From: Rhodococcus sp. HM1
GTDB taxonomy: Bacteria > Actinomycetota > Actinomycetes > Mycobacteriales > Mycobacteriaceae
Assembly: GCF_023218075.1 (NCBI RefSeq)
Contig: NZ_JALPTB010000042.1
Location: 1 to 59,995 of the forward strand
Direction: 5' to 3'
DNA: 59,995 nucleotides
The position numbers and the translations under genes were made by a program. The notes beneath the pieces are model-generated. The model did not search any database and was not told where the DNA came from. It was given only the letters and a program-made list of their open reading frames with translations. This document shows positions 54,471 through 59,995 of this stretch, in pieces (the stretch's first letter is position 1; each line of letters opens with the position of its first letter).

Positions 54471-54961
54471 CGCTGCAGGCCCGGACGAAGAAGATCATCG
54501 CGCTGATCGCGGTGGTCGTATTGCTGGCGGCGGGTGGTCTCGCCGCGGTGGTGTGGAAGCTCGTCGACTCGGCCGAACCGCAGCTCCCGACGATCACCGC
54601 CTTCGCGCACGGCAAGAGCGTGACGGTCGAGCCGACCCAGCACTGCAACCTCTACCTGGAGGAATGCGTCGAGAATCCGCTGGGCATGCTCGACGTTCCG
54701 GCCGGGTTCCCGCTGCAGTTGTCGTTGCCGTCCGAGATCTCCGACGCCCCGTGGCGCCTGATCGTCGTCTACGGCGATCCCAAGACGGGCCAGACGTTCG
54801 TGGACGGGCGCCTCTTCGAGCCCGGTGAGCAGCGCGCGGTCACCGTCCCGTCCGATCCGTCGATCCAGCTGCTCGGCGTCGAGATCCAGCTGCCGTCGGC
54901 CGTGCAGGACGAGACGGGCACCGCGATCGCCCACGCGGTCTGGGCACTCCAGACCTACTGA
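54467..54961 (+). CDS. DUF2771 family exported or membrane-anchored protein
   Basis: A 164-residue protein with one N-terminal helix (residues about 8-30: KKIIALIAVVVLLAAGGLAA) and an extracytoplasmic domain of about 125 residues with two Cys (QHCNLYLEECVENP). The order MFS-DUF2771 matches Rv0876c-Rv0875c. Function is unknown. The translational overlap with the MFS gene suggests a partner of that transporter. Confidence 0.83.
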   Translation: MTLQARTKKIIALIAVVVLLAAGGLAAVVWKLVDSAEPQLPTITAFAHGKSVTVEPTQHCNLYLEECVENPLGMLDVPAGFPLQLSLPSEISDAPWRLIVVYGDPKTGQTFVDGRLFEPGEQRAVTVPSDPSIQLLGVEIQLPSAVQDETGTAIAHAVWALQTY

Positions 54962-54988
54962 CCGATCCGTCACACGACCCGATCTTCA

Positions 54989-55029
54989 ACGACGAGGGCC
55001 TCCGGTGCATCACCGGAGGCCCTCGTCGT
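54989..55029. terminator. Bidirectional hairpin terminator between DUF2771 and the cold-shock gene
   Basis: A perfect 19-base stem (54989-55007 with 55011-55029) has a CAT loop. It lies 27 bases after the DUF2771 stop and 17 bases from the opposite stop. No T-tract on either strand. It is among the longest perfect stems in the window. Confidence 0.72.
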
Positions 55030-55046
55030 GAGTGCGGTGACGAAAA

Positions 55047-55460
55047 TCAGGAGTCGAGCTCGCGGGCGACGGCGCGCAGCACCTCGGAGATCCGCTGGGC
55101 GGCCTTGCGGTCCGGGTACTGGCCGCGCCGCAGGTCCTTCTGGACCGACGCCTCGAGCAGGTTGATCATGTCCTCGATCATGCCGTGCAGTTCGTCGGGG
55201 CTGCGCCGCTTCTTGTCCGCGGTGCTCTCGCGGCGACCACCCTTCTGTCGCAGGGTGGGCTGTTCGAGCAGTTTCACGCTCAGTGCCTGCGGGCCGCGGC
55301 GGCCGACTGCCATGCCGAACTCGACGCGCTGTCCCGGCTTGAGGGCCTCCACCCCTTCCGGGAGTGCGGACGCCCGGACGTAGACGTCCTCGCCTTCCTC
55401 CTGGGACAGGAAGCCGAAGCCTTTTTCGACGTCGTACCACTTCACCTTGCCGCTTGGCAC
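55047..55460 (-). CDS. Cold-shock domain protein with C-terminal extension (CspB-like)
   Basis: A 137-residue protein. The cold-shock domain occupies residues about 1-66 ([20 protein letters not shown], with RNP1 KGFGFL; the RNP2 position reads VYVRASAL). A helical extension of about 70 residues ([40 protein letters not shown]) is absent from classical Csp proteins and matches mycobacterial Rv0871-type CspB. It binds single-stranded RNA or DNA. The GTG at 55460 fits the homologous start; a GTG at 55469 has AGGAG 3 bases upstream and is an alternative. Confidence 0.85.
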   Translation of the reverse strand: MPSGKVKWYDVEKGFGFLSQEEGEDVYVRASALPEGVEALKPGQRVEFGMAVGRRGPQALSVKLLEQPTLRQKGGRRESTADKKRRSPDELHGMIEDMINLLEASVQKDLRRGQYPDRKAAQRISEVLRAVARELDS

Positions 55461-55618
55461 CGCGCTCACCCGCTCCTCGACAGCTGTACCCGTCCGGGCA
55501 CCTGTGGATATGCAAAACAACGCGCCCCGCAATCGGGTGCGGGACGCGTAGACGGCCGCCAGTGTACCCCGACCCGTGCGAGGGCCACGTACCTGCGCGA
55601 CCCACTACCGTGGACGAC

Positions 55619-55852
55619 GTGGGTACTTCCGATTCTTCTACGCGTCCGGGCAACGGCCTGCTGAAAGCAGCGCTGGTGTGCTTCGCCGTCGGTATCGTCG
55701 CAGTTGTCCTGATTTTCCTGACCCCGGTCGTCACGGACGGCAAACCGGGCCTGGTGCTGTATTCGCTGACCGCGGCCTGGCCGCTGGGCTTCCTGCTGGC
55801 AATCGCGTTCGCCCTGCGGTCGGGCCGTCGCGCGCGTGGAGGTGGATCGTGA
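55619..55852 (+). CDS. Small two-helix membrane protein
   Basis: A 77-residue protein with two hydrophobic helices (about residues 14-33 and 44-65: LLKAALVCFAVGIVAVVLIF; YSLTAAWPLGFLLAIAFALR) and a basic tail. No family is recognised. The GTG at 55619 lacks a ribosome site and lies 8 bases after TACCGT, so a leaderless transcript is possible; a GTG at 55610 is an alternative. It overlaps the YccF-like gene (GTGA). Confidence 0.68.
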   Translation: MGTSDSSTRPGNGLLKAALVCFAVGIVAVVLIFLTPVVTDGKPGLVLYSLTAAWPLGFLLAIAFALRSGRRARGGGS

Positions 55853-56241
55853 AGTTCCTGCTCAACGTCATCTGGCTGATCTTCGGCGGACTGTGGCTGG
55901 CACTGGGCTACTTCCTCGCCGGCATCATCTGCTGCCTGCTGATCATCACGATCCCGTTCGGCATCGCGGCGTTCCGCATCGGCGTGTATGCGCTGTGGCC
56001 GTTCGGCAAGACCGTGGTCGACAAGCCGACGGCCGGGGTCGGTTCGCTGATCGGCAACATCATCTGGGTGATCGTCGCGGGCGTGTGGCTCGCGATCGAA
56101 CACATCGTGACCGCGGTCGCGATGGCGATCACGATCATCGGGATTCCGCTCGCCATCGCGAACCTGAAGATGATTCCGATCTCACTGATGCCGCTCGGCA
56201 AGGACATCGTCTCCGTCCGATCACTCCAGTCACACCTGTGA
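55849..56241 (+). CDS. YccF-domain membrane protein
   Basis: A 130-residue membrane protein with two YccF repeats, each a hydrophobic pair: FLLNVIWLIFGGLWLALGYF, CCLLIITIPFGIAAFRI, then GNIIWVIVAGVWLAIEHIVT and ITIIGIPLAIANLKM. The IPFG/IPLA turns are the family mark. It corresponds by position to Rv0870c. Function is unknown. A perfect CRP-type box overlaps its stop codon. Confidence 0.87.
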   Translation: MKFLLNVIWLIFGGLWLALGYFLAGIICCLLIITIPFGIAAFRIGVYALWPFGKTVVDKPTAGVGSLIGNIIWVIVAGVWLAIEHIVTAVAMAITIIGIPLAIANLKMIPISLMPLGKDIVSVRSLQSHL

Positions 56242-56252
56242 CGTTAGTCACA
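56237..56252. promoter_or_regulatory. CRP/GlxR-type box upstream of rpf
   Basis: TGTGACGTTAGTCACA is an exact match to TGTGA-N6-TCACA. It overlaps the yccF-like stop and lies about 440 bases before the rpf start and about 160 bases before its likely transcription start. In M. tuberculosis the CRP protein Rv3676 controls rpfA, so the site fits the neighbouring gene. The distance suggests activation from upstream or a second promoter nearby. Confidence 0.65.
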
Positions 56253-56379
56253 TCACGTCCCGATAACATTCCGGCCTCGAACGCGCCGGGCGCCCGCAGA
56301 TAGGGCGCTACCTGCGGATTCTCGAGCACTCCCGTCCAGGTCACCTGCTTGCGCGCGAAACATGGCGCGTTATCAATTG

Positions 56380-56408
56380 GTGACACTCCGCCCCCGGAAC
56401 CGTTACCT
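56380..56408 (+). promoter_or_regulatory. Likely sigma-70-type promoter of rpf
   Basis: GTGACA (56380-56385) and TTACCT (56403-56408) are separated by 17 bases. The predicted start is about 56415, some 30 bases before the riboswitch, giving a 5' leader of about 275 bases. The region just upstream (TTATCAATT) is AT-rich. Confidence 0.45.
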
Positions 56409-56446
56409 TCGAATCCGGTCGGACTGGTCCGGCCGACCCGGATCCG

Positions 56447-57297
<851 letters not shown>

Positions 57298-57299
57298 CA

Positions 57300-57356
57300 C
57301 GAACACAGAGAAGGGGCCCCGCACCGGATCGGTGCGGGGCCCCTTCTCTGTGTTCG
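57300..57356. terminator. Very long hairpin terminator after rpf
   Basis: A perfect 27-base stem (57300-57326 with 57330-57356) has a 3-base loop GAT. It starts 3 bases after the rpf stop and ends 35 bases from the stop of the opposite small gene. It is the longest perfect inverted repeat in the window. A TTCTCTGTGTTC arm provides some T but no tract. Confidence 0.78.
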
Positions 57357-57391
57357 GAAGCTCTGCGTTCGAAAGCCTGAGGTTCGGAGAA

Positions 57392-57580
57392 TCAGCGGTT
57401 GATGACGGTCTGCGGGTGCGTGTACGGGAGGGACTCGACCGGAAGCGGGAACTCGGTCTCCTCACCGTACGGAGAGAGCGGACCCGAACGCGTGGAGGAC
57501 AACTCGGTGACGGCGAGATCGCCATCGACAAGTTCCGGCCACCCGCGATCAACGTACGTGTTCTTCGAATTGTTCGCCAT
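57392..57580 (-). CDS. Small conserved actinobacterial protein
   Basis: A 62-residue acidic protein. It starts MANNSKNTYVDRGWPELVDG and ends ESLPYTHPQTVINR; the middle has AVTELSSTRSGPLSPYGEE. The motif pattern is conserved in small Mycobacteriales proteins, where it occurs near the helicase-like gene. No function is known. No clear ribosome site is seen. It is divergent from the helicase-like gene with 59 bases between them. Confidence 0.68.
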   Translation of the reverse strand: MANNSKNTYVDRGWPELVDGDLAVTELSSTRSGPLSPYGEETEFPLPVESLPYTHPQTVINR

Positions 57581-57639
57581 GCGCTCATTTTGGCAGGTGA
57601 GTTCGCAGTGGGCCACCTCAGGTCTCTAATCTGGGACGA

Positions 57640-59925
57640 ATGACCCCGACCACCTCGTCCGGGCCCGACTCCGGGCCCCCCACCCTCGCCCGGTGGCTGA
57701 CCGGACGTCGCGACTCCGACCTCGCCGCGCTGCTGCGCGCCCGGCCGGATCTGGTGGTGCCGCCCCCGGCCACGATGACCGTGCTGGCGAACCGCGCCCA
57801 GCAGCGGGCGTCGGTGTTCCGGGCCGCCGACGAACTGACCACCGGCGACTTCGGGGTCATCGAGGCGCTCGCCCGGCTCGGGGCCGCAGAGAAGCCCGTC
57901 ACGCGCCGCGCGCTGCTCGACCGGCTCGCCGGTCGCACCACCGCGAAGAACGTCGATCGCACCCTGGACCGTCTGCGCACCCTGCTGCTCGTGTGGGGTT
58001 CCGCCGACGAACTGTCGCTGGTTCCGGCGGCCGCCGACACCGTGCCCTGGCGCATCGCCCGCAGCACTGCCTCCGATCTTCCGGACGACGCCGAGCTCGC
58101 GGCGATGATCGACGACCTCGACGCCGCCCGCCGCGGCATCCTCGACACCCTGGCCCGCACCTCCCCCGTCGGCCGGACCAAGGACGCCGCCGCGGACACG
58201 CCCGCCGACCGGCCGGTGCAGCAGCTGATCGCGTCCGGGCTGCTGATCCGCCTCGACGACGAGACCGTCGAACTCCCCCACCGGGTGGGCCAGTATCTCC
58301 GGGGCGAGGCACCGTTCGATCCGGCCGCGCTCGCGCCGCCGCCCGCGGCGCCGGCCACGCACACCGTCGCCGACATCAACTCGACCGCCGCGGGTGCCGC
58401 CCTCGAACTGCTGCGGCACGCCGAGGAACTGATCGACGCACTCGGTACCACCCCAGCCCCCGCGCTCAAATCCGGGGGACTCGGCGTCCGCGAGGTGCGC
58501 AGGCTCGCGAAGACCGTCGGCATCGACGAAACCCACGCGGCGCTGCTCGTCGAGGTGCTCGCCGCGGCCGGACTGATCGCGCGGGGCCTGCCGGACCCGC
58601 CGCCACCCACCGACGTCGACGACTACTGGGCTCCGACGACCTCCGCCGACGGCTGGATGAAGGCTCCCGCCGGACACCGGTGGGCGGTGCTCGCCGGCGC
58701 GTGGCTCGACTCGCCGCGGCGGCCGTGGCTCGTCGGCCGCCGCGACCAGAACGACAAGCCGATCGCCGCGCTGTCCGACGAGGTGCAGTCCCCGCCCGCA
58801 GTTCGCGACCGGCGGCTCCTGCTCGAATACCTCGCGGAGACCCCCGGATCGGCGCCCGACGTCGGGCAGATCCGCGCGGCACTGGCCTGGCGTCGGCCGC
58901 GGTGGGCGGGGCGGCTCGGGGGTGACGCGGTCGCCGAAACGCTGCGGGAGGCCACCGCGCTCGCCGTCGTCGCGCACGGGTCGATCGCATCCCCGGGCAA
59001 GGCACTGCTGCACGGCGGCGACGCCGAAGCCGAGATGGAAGCCGCGCTACCGGAGCCGGTGGACTACGTCCTCGTGCAGGCGGACCTGACCGTGGTCGCA
59101 CCCGGGCCGCTGGTGCCCGATCTCGCCGCGCGCATCGCGCTCGTCGCCGACGTGGAATCGGCCGGCGCGGCCACGGTGTACCGCATCAGCGAGGGCAGCG
59201 TGCGGCGGGCGCTGGATGCCGGCACCGGGGCCGGAGACCTGCACGCGCTGTTCGCGACGCATTCGCGGACCCCGGTGCCGCAGTCCCTGACCTATCTCAT
59301 CGACGACGTCGCGCGGCGGCACGGACGGCTGCGCACCGGCATCGCGTCGTCGTTCGTGCGGTCCGACGATCCGGCGCTGCTCGCCGAGGTCCTCGCCGCG
59401 CCGGTCGCCGCCACCCTGGCGCTGCGCGCGCTGGCACCGACCGTCGCGATCTCCCAGGCTCCGCTGGCCGAGGTGCTGCAGGAACTGCGGGCGGCGGGTT
59501 TCGCTCCCGCCGGGGAGGATTCGTCGGGCACGGTCCTCGATCTGCGCCCGCCCGGTGCCCGGCTGGCGGTGCCGCGCACGCGCCCCCGCTACACCGGCCC
59601 GGTCCCCCCGACCGCCGAGCAGCTCGACACGCTGGTCCGTACCCTGCGCGCCGGTGACCGGGCCGCGACCACGTCGGCGTCGAAGTCGGTGCAGGCGGAC
59701 GGAAGCCGGTCCGGCGGTGCCGCCACGATGGCGCTGCTGCAGCTCGCGGTGCGCAGCAAGCGCAGCGTCAACCTGGGGTACGTCGACGCGCAGGGCGTCG
59801 CGACCCGGCGCATCGTCGACCCGGTCGCGGTGAGCGGCGGCACGCTCGAAGCGTTCGATCCGGCCGCCGGCACGGTGCGCAGTTTCGTGCTGCACCGGGT
59901 CACCTCGGTGGCGCTCGTCGACTGA
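57640..59925 (+). CDS. Helicase-associated (XPB/Ssl2-like N-terminal) protein
   Basis: A 761-residue soluble protein that starts with a segment LARWLTGRRDSDLAALLRAR typical of actinobacterial helicase-associated proteins (Rv0862c). It has no Walker A, so it is not itself a helicase. The C-terminal third (DYVLVQADLTVVAPGPLVPD; LTYLIDDVARRHGRLRTGIA; VNLGYVDAQGVATRRIVDPV) resembles the XPB/Ssl2-like domain and a WYL-like strand set. It is usually found beside the XPB helicase gene, which should lie beyond the right edge. The stop is complete at 59925. Confidence 0.83.
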   Translation: MTPTTSSGPDSGPPTLARWLTGRRDSDLAALLRARPDLVVPPPATMTVLANRAQQRASVFRAADELTTGDFGVIEALARLGAAEKPVTRRALLDRLAGRTTAKNVDRTLDRLRTLLLVWGSADELSLVPAAADTVPWRIARSTASDLPDDAELAAMIDDLDAARRGILDTLARTSPVGRTKDAAADTPADRPVQQLIASGLLIRLDDETVELPHRVGQYLRGEAPFDPAALAPPPAAPATHTVADINSTAAGAALELLRHAEELIDALGTTPAPALKSGGLGVREVRRLAKTVGIDETHAALLVEVLAAAGLIARGLPDPPPPTDVDDYWAPTTSADGWMKAPAGHRWAVLAGAWLDSPRRPWLVGRRDQNDKPIAALSDEVQSPPAVRDRRLLLEYLAETPGSAPDVGQIRAALAWRRPRWAGRLGGDAVAETLREATALAVVAHGSIASPGKALLHGGDAEAEMEAALPEPVDYVLVQADLTVVAPGPLVPDLAARIALVADVESAGAATVYRISEGSVRRALDAGTGAGDLHALFATHSRTPVPQSLTYLIDDVARRHGRLRTGIASSFVRSDDPALLAEVLAAPVAATLALRALAPTVAISQAPLAEVLQELRAAGFAPAGEDSSGTVLDLRPPGARLAVPRTRPRYTGPVPPTAEQLDTLVRTLRAGDRAATTSASKSVQADGSRSGGAATMALLQLAVRSKRSVNLGYVDAQGVATRRIVDPVAVSGGTLEAFDPAAGTVRSFVLHRVTSVALVD

Positions 59926-59995
59926 CGGGCACCGACTACCCGGCCCCGGCACCGGCACTCTGCGGAGCCGCCCTGCCGGGTCCGCCACCCCGCCC

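Overview
The window is chromosomal DNA from a high-GC actinobacterium of the Mycobacteriales, most likely a Rhodococcus. GC and codon use are uniformly high, GTG starts and 4-base ATGA/GTGA stop-start overlaps are common, and several genes are recognisable mycobacterial-type families (PrrA/PrrB, AccD3, GltA2, CitA, SepH, Rpf, DUF2771, DUF3027). From about 18.7 kb to the right end the gene content follows, with interruptions, the M. tuberculosis Rv0862c-Rv0904c neighbourhood. I saw no rRNA, tRNA, CRISPR array, integrase or complete insertion sequence.

Layout. 1-8.3 kb: a truncated HtrA-like protease, a PNP-oxidase-fold protein, an ABC-F ATPase with an S4 RNA-binding protein, a TetR/MpaB-type oxygenase divergent pair, and an XRE-membrane protein-ABC-2 exporter operon with a possibly leaderless first gene. 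8.1-16.6 kb: the main accessory region, a seven-gene minus-strand catabolic operon (quinone oxidoreductase, Fe(II)/2-oxoglutarate dioxygenase, beta-keto acid cleavage enzyme, MFS importer, alpha/beta hydrolase, acyl-CoA ligase, carboxymuconolactone decarboxylase-like protein) with a divergent AraC regulator. 16.6-25.7 kb: YeiH transporter, a nuclease-like hypothetical, AccD3, a hydrolase-adenylate cyclase fusion, GPP34, PrpE and YihY. 25.7-29 kb: flavin reductase, a broken AbiEi-like gene flanked by two copies of a 36-base repeat in larger hairpins, a RibD-C reductase, PncC and a hypothetical.

29-42 kb: FadE divergent from a TetR-PrrA-PrrB operon, a tandem FKBP, citrate synthase GltA2, aldose 1-epimerase, an MFS exporter with PdxH, a second citrate synthase CitA, and SerC. 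42-52 kb: SepH and DUF6928, a DUF2537/SpoU methylase/MarR group, an AzgA-type purine permease, and a DUF3027-sacsin-like ATPase-PAP2 operon. 52-60 kb: glutaminyl cyclase lipoprotein, MFS, DUF2771, a cold-shock protein, two small membrane proteins, a secreted Rpf whose upstream region carries a CRP/GlxR-type box and a c-di-AMP (ydaO-type) riboswitch, and a helicase-like protein.

How parts work together. The 8-16 kb operon looks like an inducible route for import, oxidation, CoA activation and carbon-carbon cleavage of an unknown acid. FadE, AccD3, PrpE, GltA2 and CitA handle acyl-CoA and propionyl/acetyl-CoA metabolism. Rpf appears to be under two cyclic-nucleotide inputs. Many convergent gene pairs are separated by long, nearly perfect hairpins, often without a U-tract.
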